Assembly (NCBI RefSeq): GCF_014695575.1
Contig: NZ_JACJOO010000089.1
Span: 33,408 to 97,407 of the forward strand
Direction: 5' to 3'
DNA from: Leptolyngbya sp. FACHB-8
GTDB taxonomy: Bacteria > Cyanobacteriota > Cyanobacteriia > Elainellales > Elainellaceae
DNA length: 64,000 nt
Shown: piece after piece, positions 45,778 to 54,456 of the stretch
Numbering within the stretch: position 1 is the stretch's first letter
Layout of the letters: every line of letters begins with the position of its first letter
Position numbers and translations under genes: made by a program
Notes under the pieces: generated by a model
Told to the model about the DNA's origin: nothing
Seen by the model: only the letters and a program-made list of their open reading frames with translations
Database searches by the model: none

Positions 45778-47124
45778 TTATAAGGTTGAGGGAAATGTTT
45801 CTGGTAACTCACTCGTATTTTGATGAACCGTGCGATCGAGGGGCTCTACAGCTCGTGTGTCATCGATGTGGATGACGGCATCAAACTGATCGGGTAAACA
45901 GGCATAGAAGTAATGGCTGAGCCGTTCAGTTTCAGGGCGATAAATTACTCCGATCGCCCGTTCCATACGTTTTTGCCTCAGTTCGGCAACGGCCTGGTTG
46001 TCTGCCCGCAAATCCAGCAGGAAGCGGGGTAATTCTGTGTTGTGAAACAGATCCTCGTAGCTATCGGGCAGAGCTGGGCGGACGTTCTTGAGTTGTGGAG
46101 GTTCATCCCAGTTGGAGGCTGCCGTTACAGTTCCGGTATAGGTAGTAAAACCGACCAGAAAAACGGCTTGACCATAGCGTTCACGCATTAACTGTCCTAC
46201 ATTCCACTCTCCCCCCTGGCCCATATCCGTAGCGCGTGCATCACCCAGGTGAGAGTTGTGTTCCCAAACCACCAGTTTGCTTTGCGTACCCTGCTGCTCC
46301 AAATGATTCATTAATTGTTCCAGCGTTTCTGCCATATGGCGATCGCGCACATTCCACGAATCAACTCGCCCCTGAAACATCGAGCGGTAGTATTCTTCTG
46401 CATTCTTCACCAGCCGTGCGTTTTGCTCAGCATAGAAGAACTCATCTATCGCCACCCCCCCATCCTGCTGGAGATACTTTGCCGTCTGCTGTTGTAGCTC
46501 CAATAGTTGATTTACCGTTTCATCCTGGCACGATGCATCGACATCAAAGCTGGCAATATAGCCATACTCCTGAGAGTCCTCCTCAAAATGTTCAAAGCAG
46601 GAATAGCGATCGCGTGCCCGCTGAGCGGCCTCCGGATCAACTTGCTCTAAATACTTGAGCACCTCACCGATAGAGGCATACATGCTGTAGAGATCGACGC
46701 CATAGAAACCAACTTTCTGGTGGTTTGAAGACAAAGCATCATTGTATTGACGCAACCAGCTCACAAAATTGATGACATCGGTGTTACGCCACATCCAGGC
46801 AGGAAATCGTTGAAAGCCCCGTAACGCCTCTTCAGCCGATTGATCCCTGCTTACCCCGCGAACAAAGCGGTTTACCCGATAACCGTCTGGAAAATCAGCC
46901 TCTACAGCAACAGCCGTAAAGCCTTTTTCCTGAATTAATCGCTTTGTAATCTCCGCTCGTTGTTCATAAAAGTCATGGGTTCCATGGGTCGCTTCACCAA
47001 GCAATACGAAGCGAGCATCCCCAATCAAATCCATTAGCGGATCGTAATCTGAAGCTGCGTCTGTCAGTGGATGGGCTACCTGTCGCACAGCATGCGCAAT
47101 GGTTTTGACTGTGGTGTCAGGCAT
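45778..47124 (-). CDS. Erythromycin-esterase-like protein
   Basis: The protein has 448 residues. Motifs LLGEATHGTHDFYEQRAEIT (about 41-60), AVEADFPDGYRVNRFV (about 72), FPAWMWRN (about 106), FYGVDLYSM (about 138), VWEHNSHLGDARATDMG (about 285) and GVIYRPETERLSHYF near the end are those of the erythromycin esterase superfamily. Family enzymes hydrolyse macrolide lactones in pathogens, but environmental homologues usually have unknown substrates. The E-H-H active-site motifs are present. A 176-bp gap separates it from the next gene. Confidence 0.92.
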   Translation of the reverse strand: MPDTTVKTIAHAVRQVAHPLTDAASDYDPLMDLIGDARFVLLGEATHGTHDFYEQRAEITKRLIQEKGFTAVAVEADFPDGYRVNRFVRGVSRDQSAEEALRGFQRFPAWMWRNTDVINFVSWLRQYNDALSSNHQKVGFYGVDLYSMYASIGEVLKYLEQVDPEAAQRARDRYSCFEHFEEDSQEYGYIASFDVDASCQDETVNQLLELQQQTAKYLQQDGGVAIDEFFYAEQNARLVKNAEEYYRSMFQGRVDSWNVRDRHMAETLEQLMNHLEQQGTQSKLVVWEHNSHLGDARATDMGQGGEWNVGQLMRERYGQAVFLVGFTTYTGTVTAASNWDEPPQLKNVRPALPDSYEDLFHNTELPRFLLDLRADNQAVAELRQKRMERAIGVIYRPETERLSHYFYACLPDQFDAVIHIDDTRAVEPLDRTVHQNTSELPETFPSTL

Positions 47125-47715
47125 CTTAATTACCTATGCAATCTATATGCAATGAATTTTGGCAATCACCACGGATTGAATCACGGGGTGCTGGCCTCGG
47201 AAGGCGGGTAGCTACAGCGATCGCTCCAGGTCTAAACTTCATGTTTTCAGAATTCGCACGTACCCGAATTTTGAAAAAGAATGGTTTAAACCTCATACTC
47301 TTGCAAGGTGATGTGCAGCAGTCATCCAATGAGAAATTATGGCTGACTAAAGCGTAAGATGTGGCTGCGATCGCTCTACCCTCATGCTCTACGAAACTAG
47401 CCTAAAAGTCTCATCTATGCTTTTCCTCCAACTTTTGAGGCATATCTCCCTATGGAGTTCTTGAGCCTTCAGATAGAGATTATCTTGGGTTTATAAATCG
47501 TTAATTTTTCACCCTATTATTCTGGTTTTCTGTACGATGAGCCTGTTTACGTTTCATACTTTAGCTAGACCCTAAAAAACCTCAGTTTGTTTTGTATCTA
47601 AGCGAGTGAAGGGCAATACCTCTCCACTGCTCATTCGCTTATTCAATACCTTTGCTATCTTCTCAAGCATCTAATTTTACGGGCGCATTACCTCGTGACT
47701 CATAGATCTCCTGCA
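47125..47715. other. Intergenic region without supported gene
   Basis: It lies between divergent genes. A 73-codon plus-strand frame (47136-47357) has no recognisable similarity and no good ribosome-binding site, and I leave it out. AT-rich blocks at 47480-47560 could hold promoters. No RNA gene is recognised. Confidence 0.4.
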
Positions 47716-47750
47716 TGAATTGTTGTGCGGCGAAGCTGCACAACAATTCA
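47716..47750. repeat. Palindrome with GCGAAGC tip upstream of kptA
   Basis: The arms TGAATTGTTGTGC/GCACAACAATTCA are perfect (13 bp). The tip contains GCGAAGC at 47730-47736, giving an extended stem. It lies about 150 bp before the kptA start. Confidence 0.75.
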
Positions 47751-47903
47751 CACTTGCAAAAACTGTTTTATGCAAAAGGTCTAATAATTGCGGAATCGCT
47801 CCCACAAAGTTGTAGTATATTGTATTACAAGCCAATGATAGCTGATGGGGTTGCTCAGGGAGAGCGATCGCAACACTTAGCAGAGTATAGGGAAGCCACA
47901 ACT

Positions 47904-48461
47904 ATGGATAAGACCCGGCACACTAAAGTTAGCAAGTACCTCAGTAAACACCTGCGGCATACTCCAGAGCGCCTGGGTTTGACCCTAGATGTCGGTGGTT
48001 GGGTAGGTGTTGACGAACTCTTGTCGGCTTGTGCGGCTCAGCAGTTTCCCATCACTCGCGCCGAGTTGGAAGATGTAGTTGCCAACAGCGATAAGCAGCG
48101 ATTCTCCCTGGATGCGACAAAGACCCGCATTCGTGCAAATCAAGGGCATAGCGTTGCTGTTGACCTCCAATTGGAGCCACAAACACCGCCCGATGTACTC
48201 TATCACGGGACGGGTGAGCAATCTGTGCCTGCTATTTTGCAATCGGGACTGGTCAAGATGTCCCGGCACCATGTCCATTTGTCCAGGGATGTGGAAACGG
48301 CTCGTAAAGTTGGAATGCGTCATGGTCGCCCTGCAATTTTGGCGATCGACACAGCCGCCATGCAAAGGGCTGGTTTTACTTTCTACTGCTCTGAAAATGG
48401 CGTTTGGCTGGTGGATGAGGTGCCAGCAACCTATTTGGAAGCCGTGAAGACTGACAGCTGA
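47904..48461 (+). CDS. kptA: RNA 2'-phosphotransferase KptA/Tpt1
   Basis: A 185-residue enzyme that removes an internal 2'-phosphate from RNA using NAD+. Motifs: RHTKVSKYLSKHLRHTPE (residues 5-22), GWVGVDELL (about 34), SDKQRFSL (about 63), LYHGTGEQSVPAIL (about 98), HHVHLSRDVETARKVG (about 118) and YCSENGVWLVDEVP near the end. They contain the conserved Arg-His-Arg-Arg active-site set of the family. The frame is open 63 codons further upstream, but the ATG at 47904 gives the normal family length. The next gene begins 11 bp after the stop, an operon-like arrangement with a GNAT acetyltransferase. Confidence 0.93.
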   Translation: MDKTRHTKVSKYLSKHLRHTPERLGLTLDVGGWVGVDELLSACAAQQFPITRAELEDVVANSDKQRFSLDATKTRIRANQGHSVAVDLQLEPQTPPDVLYHGTGEQSVPAILQSGLVKMSRHHVHLSRDVETARKVGMRHGRPAILAIDTAAMQRAGFTFYCSENGVWLVDEVPATYLEAVKTDS

Positions 48462-48472
48462 GGGTGTGAGAG

Positions 48473-49339
48473 ATGCGATTACATCGATTTACGGATAGTC
48501 AAGAGTTTAGCTACCAGGTTCAGGATTATTTGTTCGAATGTGAGGCGGAGCATAATCTATTGCTGGGAATTTTGCATAATTTAGTGCATTATCCAGAAAG
48601 GTACTCAGAACCCGCTTATCTCGCTTGTGTCTTGGATAGTGTTGAGGGAAGTAATCAAATCCCCGGTAAAATTTTGGCAGTTGCGATCCAGACACCTCCC
48701 TTTAAATTGGTGTTGTCAAAAGTGGTTGACTTGGAAGCCGTAACGTTGATTGCAAAAGACTTGCAAATGTATCCGCAGCCCCTTCCCGGTGTTGGTGGTC
48801 TGGTGGCAGAGGTGGAAGCCTTTCTGCAAGCATGGCAAACGCTCACCGGACAGCCTTCTCGCCGTGTAATGGAAATGCGAATTCATACCCTAACCGAGGT
48901 GAAGCCCGTAGCAGAGGTGAAAGGACAACTCAGGGTTGCGACAGAAAGCGATCGCCCCCTTTTACTCGATTGGGTTAAAACCTTCGCTGATGAAATCGGT
49001 GAGGTTGTTAGCGCCAATCCACAAAGGGTAGTTGAGCATGGGTTGAAACAGCAGAGTATGTATCTGTGGGAGGATGGTACACCGGTTTCCTGGGCGAGTG
49101 GAAGCCGCTCCTTGCCTAAAGCTGCTCGTATTGGCCCCGTTTATACACCACCTGAATATCGACGGAAAGGTTATGCGACAGCCTGTGTTGCCGCCTTGAG
49201 CCAAAAATTATTGAATGAGGGGTGCGATCGCTGCTTTTTATTTACTGACCTCGCCAATCCCACCTCCAATCACATCTACCAGCAAATTGGTTATCAACCC
49301 ATCTGCGACTGGCACGAATATGCATTTGATGATGCTTAA
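48473..49339 (+). CDS. GNAT family N-acetyltransferase
   Basis: A 288-residue two-part protein. An N-terminal domain (about 1-150) is followed by a GNAT domain (about 155-285) with the acetyl-CoA motif YTPPEYRRKGYATACVAALSQ (R/Q-x-x-G-x-A pattern) and LFTDLANPTSNHIYQQIGY. The substrate is unknown. It follows kptA by 11 bp, so the two are likely co-expressed. Confidence 0.9.
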   Translation: MRLHRFTDSQEFSYQVQDYLFECEAEHNLLLGILHNLVHYPERYSEPAYLACVLDSVEGSNQIPGKILAVAIQTPPFKLVLSKVVDLEAVTLIAKDLQMYPQPLPGVGGLVAEVEAFLQAWQTLTGQPSRRVMEMRIHTLTEVKPVAEVKGQLRVATESDRPLLLDWVKTFADEIGEVVSANPQRVVEHGLKQQSMYLWEDGTPVSWASGSRSLPKAARIGPVYTPPEYRRKGYATACVAALSQKLLNEGCDRCFLFTDLANPTSNHIYQQIGYQPICDWHEYAFDDA

Positions 49340-49343
49340 AGCC

Positions 49344-49378
49344 GAGTAACCCTACACTCAATGTAGAACATGTTACTC
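49344..49378. terminator. Nested hairpin between convergent GNAT genes
   Basis: Outer arms GAGTAAC/GTTACTC and inner arms CTACA/TGTAG form a compact structure across the 33-bp gap and the end of the minus-strand gene. It is a likely bidirectional terminator, without strong T runs. Confidence 0.45.
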
Positions 49379-49906
49379 CTCTGAATCTGGCTCAATTGAG
49401 AAGTACAAAAGCGGTCGACCGTTCACAAGGGTACGGTTGACCTGCTTCATTCCCAACTTCCGTAGCACCTGTACAGAAGCGATATTGGGTTCATCTACAT
49501 CCGCGTTCACTTCCTGCAACTTTAGTATTCTTAAGCCATACTCTAGAACGGCTCGGGCTGCTTCAGTGGCATATCCCTGCCCCCAAAAGTCTGGATGAAT
49601 GCCATAAATCAGGGAGGGAATGGCTTCTGTATCTAAAAAGCCCGCAAATCCAATGCATTGGTTTTGGTGATGGACAAGCCATAGCCCATAGCCATGCCGC
49701 TCAAAGCTATTCAAGCTTGCCTCAATAAAGGTTCGTGATTCCTCATGAGAAATGATGCGATCGTCGAACAAGTAATAACGGATGCGATCGTTCATCCACA
49801 AAGTATGTAGAAATTCGATATCCAAACGAGAACAGGGCCGCAGTTGAAGTCGACCAGTCGTCAGGTTCGCATCCATCAATTGCAGATTCATCCTGTTTCT
49901 GTTCAT
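49373..49906 (-). CDS. RimJ/RimL-type GNAT acetyltransferase
   Basis: A 177-residue protein with TGRLQLRPCSRLDIEFL near the start, GFAGFLDT (about 87), the acetyl-CoA loop GQGYATEAARAVLEYG (about 109-124) and NIASVQVLRKLGM (about 141). This is the typical ribosomal-protein-type acetyltransferase layout. Target unknown. The upstream DUF3105 gene ends 7 bp before its start (49913 versus 49906), so the two form an operon. Confidence 0.92.
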   Translation of the reverse strand: MNRNRMNLQLMDANLTTGRLQLRPCSRLDIEFLHTLWMNDRIRYYLFDDRIISHEESRTFIEASLNSFERHGYGLWLVHHQNQCIGFAGFLDTEAIPSLIYGIHPDFWGQGYATEAARAVLEYGLRILKLQEVNADVDEPNIASVQVLRKLGMKQVNRTLVNGRPLLYFSIEPDSEE

Positions 49907-49912
49907 GTCAGG

Positions 49913-50554
49913 TTAAATGGGGCATTGTCCATCTTGACATTCTGGGCCACGGCCAATATGGGCATCGTAAAATGCTTCTATGGCATCTGGGTCATAGCTA
50001 TCCAACTTTTCTAGATATCCCCAGGATGTGAGAGCGATCGCAGCATCCAGGTCTTCTCTAGGTGTTAAAACCAACCGTGGGTTTACCTGGCTCAAGTTGC
50101 GGATTTGCCCTCGCAACCGTCTTAAAGTCCACCAACCAACCTGAGCTGGGTTGTAGCTGATGACAATGCCACCATGTTCCAGGTTGTGAACCAGTTGCTC
50201 ATCTGCAGGAGCTTGGTTGTGAATTCCCCAGATAGCTTCAACGGTGTAATGCGCCCCGGATGTGGGTGGGTTTGAATTGTAGGTCGCCCTTTCTTCGGGA
50301 GGGATATGGCTTGCTTCTAATAGCGGAATCTCATCTCCTGGCAAGTCGGTATTTTGTGGCTGGGGTGGCAAGGGTGTACCCGGTGAGTCTACAACAAAGC
50401 TCTCGATTTTCCCCGGTTGCTCTTTCAGCCCATTTACACCTGCAAAACCGGTTACAAAAACAATGAGGCCAAAGGGCACCACTAACCAGAGTCGATCTCT
50501 AACTTTATCTGCCAGAGTATTACGGTTTCGTCGGGTTCGTACTGTTTTACTCAT
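49913..50554 (-). CDS. DUF3105 membrane-anchored protein
   Basis: The protein has 213 residues: a basic N-terminus (RTRRNRN), one transmembrane helix (about 23-43), a Pro-rich linker, then the DUF3105 domain with YNSNPPTSGAHYTVEAIWGI (about 92-111) and LVHNLEHGGIVISYNP (about 121-136), both hallmark motifs. The His residues suggest metal binding. Function unknown. The C-terminus ends with GPECQDGQCPI, a possible Cys pair. Confidence 0.9.
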   Translation of the reverse strand: MSKTVRTRRNRNTLADKVRDRLWLVVPFGLIVFVTGFAGVNGLKEQPGKIESFVVDSPGTPLPPQPQNTDLPGDEIPLLEASHIPPEERATYNSNPPTSGAHYTVEAIWGIHNQAPADEQLVHNLEHGGIVISYNPAQVGWWTLRRLRGQIRNLSQVNPRLVLTPREDLDAAIALTSWGYLEKLDSYDPDAIEAFYDAHIGRGPECQDGQCPI

Positions 50555-50882
50555 AGTTGCAAATCCAACTTATTCTATTTCCGTCACTATTCACCCGTTC
50601 AGAGTTAGCATTGTTCACATTGATAGATAGAACGTGTGAACGTCGTTAGGCGAGGATGGTCTATCAGCCTCTTACCCTCCGTCCATAAGCCCTTTGGAGC
50701 GCTATTGATGTGGTTGCTTATCCCACCTCTTACCCTTTGGTTTGCTAACGGCCAGTTGCGTTCATGGTAAAGGATTTATAGCAATTGCTGCAGAATGAAC
50801 CGCACGATCGCCATCTCCGGCCGTATCGGTGTTGTCTCCCCTACTGAAGTTTCGTCCCTGGCAAGGCTAGCACGGACATTCG
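50555..50882. promoter_or_regulatory. Divergent promoter region between DUF3105 and adenosine deaminase genes
   Basis: This 328-bp gap must carry both promoters. It contains an inverted repeat GTTCACA-N15-TGTGAAC at 50613-50641, spaced like a dimeric-regulator site. No regulator is identified and no RNA gene seen. Confidence 0.35.
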
Positions 50883-51875
50883 ATGATAAACCTCTCCAGT
50901 ATGCCAAAAGCAGAGTTGCACCTTCATTTGGAGGGTGCGCCCCGTTGGGCTAGCGTACGGGAGGCTCATCAACGACATTATGGTGCGGAATTACCTGAAC
51001 TGCCTCCCTGGTATGCTCCGAACTTCCGCTTTACACATTTTGGAGAATTTCAATCTCTATTTCAGCGCTACATTCATCCGTGGCTACAAACCCCTTTGGG
51101 CTATGCAGAAATCATCCATGATGTCGTGGATAGCTTGGTTGAACAAAATATTCGTTACGCTGAAATTAATGTGGCTGCTTCTCTGGTGGAACGCCACGGA
51201 GCCAGCCTGGAGCAAGTATGGGAGATATTAGAAACCGAGATTAAACGGGCGATCGCTCAGGGTTGTGTCATCCGCATTTTTGTGGGGTTAATGCGCAATC
51301 ACGGCGTTGAGGAAGCGATCGCCTGGGTACGCAAAACCCGTTTAATCGCCATCGTTTCAGGATTTGATTTACAGGGGGATGAGGTAGGCTGGCCTGCCAA
51401 CAAATTTAAACCAGCCTTTGATCTAGCAAGGGAAGCTGGTAAACGAATCAAGGTACACGCAGGGGAAATGACCGGGCCAGAAAGCATTCGCATTGCGGTT
51501 GAAGAACTAGAAATTCATCAGATTGGTCATGGAACATCTGCGATTCATGACCCAGAGGTTATGGCATTATTGCGCGATCGCCAGGTCACCGTTGAAATGT
51601 GCCCCACATCTAATGAGCGCTTAGGTTATATATCGTCCTATTCAGCTCATCCAATTTTCGCGCTAGATGCAGCGGGGATAGCGGTTACTGTCAATTCTGA
51701 TGACCCAACCTTTTTTGGCTATACCCTAACGGATGAACTCTCTCGATTGATCAAAGAACGACAGGCCAGTTTAGTCGATCTGAAGCGTTGGACTCGAAAT
51801 GCCTTTTCCCAGGCAATTTTAGATGAACCGACCCGGAGGCGTTTTATAGCTGAGCTGGAGAACTGGAGCCTGTAA
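50883..51875 (+). CDS. add: Adenosine deaminase family protein
   Basis: This 330-residue TIM-barrel amidohydrolase converts adenosine (or a related purine/aminofutalosine-type substrate) to the deaminated product with zinc. Motifs: PKAELHLHLEGAP (H13, H15), KVHAGEMTGPESI (zinc His and catalytic Glu, about 194-197), IGHGTSAIHDP (about 215), MCPTSNERLG, and VNSDDPTFFG (catalytic Asp pair near 277). All metal and catalytic positions are present. The exact substrate within the adenosine/adenine/aminodeoxyfutalosine deaminase group is not certain. It is followed at 43 bp by a small membrane protein. Confidence 0.92.
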   Translation: MINLSSMPKAELHLHLEGAPRWASVREAHQRHYGAELPELPPWYAPNFRFTHFGEFQSLFQRYIHPWLQTPLGYAEIIHDVVDSLVEQNIRYAEINVAASLVERHGASLEQVWEILETEIKRAIAQGCVIRIFVGLMRNHGVEEAIAWVRKTRLIAIVSGFDLQGDEVGWPANKFKPAFDLAREAGKRIKVHAGEMTGPESIRIAVEELEIHQIGHGTSAIHDPEVMALLRDRQVTVEMCPTSNERLGYISSYSAHPIFALDAAGIAVTVNSDDPTFFGYTLTDELSRLIKERQASLVDLKRWTRNAFSQAILDEPTRRRFIAELENWSL

Positions 51876-51917
51876 CTTGGGACGTGGCACAATATTACAG
51901 ACTGAGCCCCTGTTGTC

Positions 51918-52169
51918 GTGCATAAATGGTTTGATTATTACATGAGCCACTTCATCTTCTGGATTCTCGGATTTGGCACGTTGTGGATTGGGCTAAAGGT
52001 ATTTAATGATGAGGCTGTGCTGATTACTTCTGCCATTGTCGGTTCAGTTCTCATTCTGATCGGGCTCACATCTGCGCCTCCTGGATTACAAATTGCGATT
52101 GAAACTGCTCTGGTTATTGCCCTATTCAACCTCTGCATTCAGTGCATCTTAAGGGGCGATCGCTCTTAA
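51918..52169 (+). CDS. Small two-helix membrane protein
   Basis: An 83-residue protein from a GTG start (an ATG at 51942 is an alternative). Hydrophobic segments lie at about 9-25 and 33-72, separated by a short charged loop (VFNDEAVL). It ends in a short basic tail. The family is not recognised. It stands 43 bp after adenosine deaminase, probably in its transcript. Confidence 0.6.
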   Translation: MHKWFDYYMSHFIFWILGFGTLWIGLKVFNDEAVLITSAIVGSVLILIGLTSAPPGLQIAIETALVIALFNLCIQCILRGDRS

Positions 52170-52187
52170 TACTTCTTTCTTAAGAAC

Positions 52188-52246
52188 CAAGCCCCTGATT
52201 TTGTGTACGTAATGCGCACGCAAAATCACGGGCTTGAGAAAATGGC
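52188..52246. repeat. Imperfect palindrome, second copy of the 5951-6023 family
   Basis: The arms CAAGCCCCTGATTTTGTGT and ACGCAAAATCACGGGCTTG carry a few mismatches. The flank GAGAAAATGGC matches the right side of the 5951-6023 element. It lies between convergent genes (52169 and 52272), where it may end both transcripts. Confidence 0.7.
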
Positions 52247-52271
52247 AAAGGTATTGGTTTTATTTGCGCTT

Positions 52272-53840
52272 CTAAGAGGTGAGCCGTTTACGCTCAATCA
52301 TCAAGGCTGCCGCCATGGAACTGGCGATCGCCAGCATTGCAGCAATTCCCATAACCAGACGGAATCCATCGACAAAGGCGAGGGCGATCGCACGTTCCAG
52401 GGCACTTGCGATGGAATGACTCAAACCTGGAGGTAACGTTGCAGCCGCCAGGTTAATACGCTGTGCATCCAAAAATTGTAGAGCTTCAGTAGATAAAGAT
52501 AGAGCGGCAAGGTGTTGATCAAGGCTGTGATTGAAACGATTGAGCATGATTAGCCCCAAAATAGCGATCGCCAGCAAACTAGCAATGCGAGAGACGGCAT
52601 TATTAACGCCTGAGGCTGCACCAACATAGCGCATATCGACGGCATTCATCACCGCCGTAGTTAAGGGGGCCACACAAACGGCCATACCCAACCCTAAAAC
52701 GACAACGGCTGGGAAGAATGTCCCCCAATAGCTACCACCGATACCAGGACGGGCCATGAGGCCAAACCCTAGTGCGGCGATCGCAGGGCCTATTATTAAC
52801 GGCAGACGAGCTCCGTAACGGCTCACCAGATTCCCTGACCAGCGGGAAAGGAAAAACATAATGATGGGAAAGGGAACGAATGCCGCTCCAGCAGCGGTAG
52901 CTGAATATCCCTGTACCTGAATTAAATTGAAGGGCAGGAAGAATAACGCTCCGCCTAAAGCCGCATACAACAGCAGTGTCAACAAATTGGCTCCGCTGAA
53001 TGTACGAGAGTGGAACAAGTTCAGCGGCATCATGGGAGACCGCAGGCGAGATTCTAATGTAAGAAATGCGCCTAAAACAAGAACTCCCAGGGCGATCGCC
53101 CCCACAACTACAGCATCGAACCCATTAGCAGCTTCCAGCAAGCCGTATACAACACTCCCTAAACCTGCGATCGCCAGCACAGCCCCTAGCCAATCTAGAG
53201 CAGATACTTCTGGATCGCGACTCTCTGGAACATACCGAAGGCTAATGAAGATTACGATTGCAGCTAAGGGCAGGTTAATCAAAAACACCCAACGCCAAGA
53301 CAACGTTTCAATCAACCAGCCACCGAGAACGGGGCCCGCAGCTGAGGTAATAGCCGTGAAGCCTGACCACAGCCCAATCGCAGCTCCCCGTTGTTCGCTG
53401 GGGAAAGACGCACCAATGATGGCTAGACTGCCAGGAATCAGTAAGGCACCCCCAATGCCCTGTAGGCCACGAGCTACGATGAGTTGGCCAATGTTAGGGG
53501 CTATCCCACACCATAAAGAGGCGATCGCAAATACAGCCACCCCTAACACAAAGACCCGCCGCCGCCCTAAATGATCGCCCAATGACCCACCCACTAAAAT
53601 CAGGGCTGCCACAAATAATGCATAGGATTCTACGACCCACTGCACATCGGAAACGGTGGCATTTAATTGTGTTTGTAGTGTTGGTAGGGCAACATTGACA
53701 ACAGTACTATCGATAAACGCCATGCTGGAGCCTAGAATGGTCGCGACAAGAACCCATCTGGCGTTATTCCGACAGGGATTTGAGCACGGTTTAGAGTGAA
53801 TTACTCCTTCATCGCAGGGCGGTTTAATGGGGTTTGACAT
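52272..53840 (-). CDS. DHA2-family multidrug MFS exporter (EmrB/QacA type)
   Basis: A 522-residue protein with about 14 hydrophobic helices. Motifs: MAFIDSTVVNVALPTLQ (motif D1, about 40-56), the QWVVESYALFVAALILVGG segment, GDHLGRRRVFVLG (motif A, about 87), GLQGIGGALLIPGSLAII (about 125-142) and GPVLGGWLIETLSWRWVFLINLP (motif C, about 169-190). It exports drugs or metabolites by proton antiport in the family. The 30-residue Cys-containing N-terminal extension is unusual. Monocistronic by spacing. Confidence 0.93.
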   Translation of the reverse strand: MSNPIKPPCDEGVIHSKPCSNPCRNNARWVLVATILGSSMAFIDSTVVNVALPTLQTQLNATVSDVQWVVESYALFVAALILVGGSLGDHLGRRRVFVLGVAVFAIASLWCGIAPNIGQLIVARGLQGIGGALLIPGSLAIIGASFPSEQRGAAIGLWSGFTAITSAAGPVLGGWLIETLSWRWVFLINLPLAAIVIFISLRYVPESRDPEVSALDWLGAVLAIAGLGSVVYGLLEAANGFDAVVVGAIALGVLVLGAFLTLESRLRSPMMPLNLFHSRTFSGANLLTLLLYAALGGALFFLPFNLIQVQGYSATAAGAAFVPFPIIMFFLSRWSGNLVSRYGARLPLIIGPAIAALGFGLMARPGIGGSYWGTFFPAVVVLGLGMAVCVAPLTTAVMNAVDMRYVGAASGVNNAVSRIASLLAIAILGLIMLNRFNHSLDQHLAALSLSTEALQFLDAQRINLAAATLPPGLSHSIASALERAIALAFVDGFRLVMGIAAMLAIASSMAAALMIERKRLTS

Positions 53841-53961
53841 GGGTAAACCTTGGAGATAATTAACCGACCCTGGAAGGCGATCGCACCTAATCTACTTGTT
53901 AGATTCACGAAAAATACTTGCAGGCTAACATCCCTCTAGTAGGCTGCGGCCTAAGTTCACA

Positions 53962-54008
53962 ACCTATGTTTTGTGTGGGGTGCGAAGCACCCCACACAAA
54001 ACATAGGT
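53962..54008. repeat. Perfect palindrome, 22-bp arms, GAA loop
   Basis: The arms 53962-53983 and 53987-54008 are exact complements (contain CCTATGTTTTGTGTGGGG). The tip is GCGAAGC (53982-53988), a three-base GAA loop. It lies about 85 bp downstream of the zinc-finger gene and upstream of the MFS gene. This is the cleanest member of the GNA-loop set. Confidence 0.88.
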
Positions 54009-54090
54009 GATGGATTTCCGCCTCAGCGTACTAGTGAGATGCAACATATAGGCCACATTTCGCTAGAGAGATGTTCGTCCATCGCAATCA

Positions 54091-54366
54091 TCAATATTTC
54101 TTGGCTTGTTCGTCGGTAAAACACCATAGCCATTCCTCTCCCAATTCCGCCGAACTAATGACGGGATGCCCGCTTTCTTCGTAATGGCGGCGGGCGTGTT
54201 GATTTTTAGAAGAATCGCAGCACAGCATTTTGCCGCAGGTCTGACAGATCCGCAGGTGCACCCAGCGATCGCCAGTCTGCATGCACTCCTCACAGCGAAA
54301 TACAGGATAATTGGCTTTTGAAATTAAGTTTTCCAGAGTTACTTGATTAAGATGTTGACAGGTCAT
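54091..54366 (-). CDS. UBP-type zinc finger protein
   Basis: A 91-residue protein. CxxC pairs (CEEC, CQTC), WVHLRICQTCGKMLCC, NQHARRHYEESGHPVI and ELGEEWLWCFTDE match the UBP zinc-finger fold, which in eukaryotes binds ubiquitin C-termini. In bacteria the partner is unknown. Nearly all zinc-ligand Cys/His positions are visible. Stand-alone gene. Confidence 0.9.
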   Translation of the reverse strand: MTCQHLNQVTLENLISKANYPVFRCEECMQTGDRWVHLRICQTCGKMLCCDSSKNQHARRHYEESGHPVISSAELGEEWLWCFTDEQAKKY

Positions 54367-54456
54367 AGACGTTCACCGAGATAAGTGGGTTAACGTACAA
54401 GATATGCTTCAAACCTCTCTCCAGAAGAATAGGGTAAAGACCCGCAGATGTCTATC

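Noticed and set aside
47136..47357. 73-codon plus-strand ORF
   Set aside because: No family resemblance, no ribosome-binding site; composition looks non-coding.
47815..47828. NtcA-like site GTA-N8-TAC upstream of kptA
   Set aside because: The six-base core is expected by chance over ten times in 64 kb, and no suitable -10 box follows at the right distance.
47715..47903. Upstream extension of KptA
   Set aside because: The extra 63 codons include the palindrome at 47716-47750 and do not resemble the family N-terminus.
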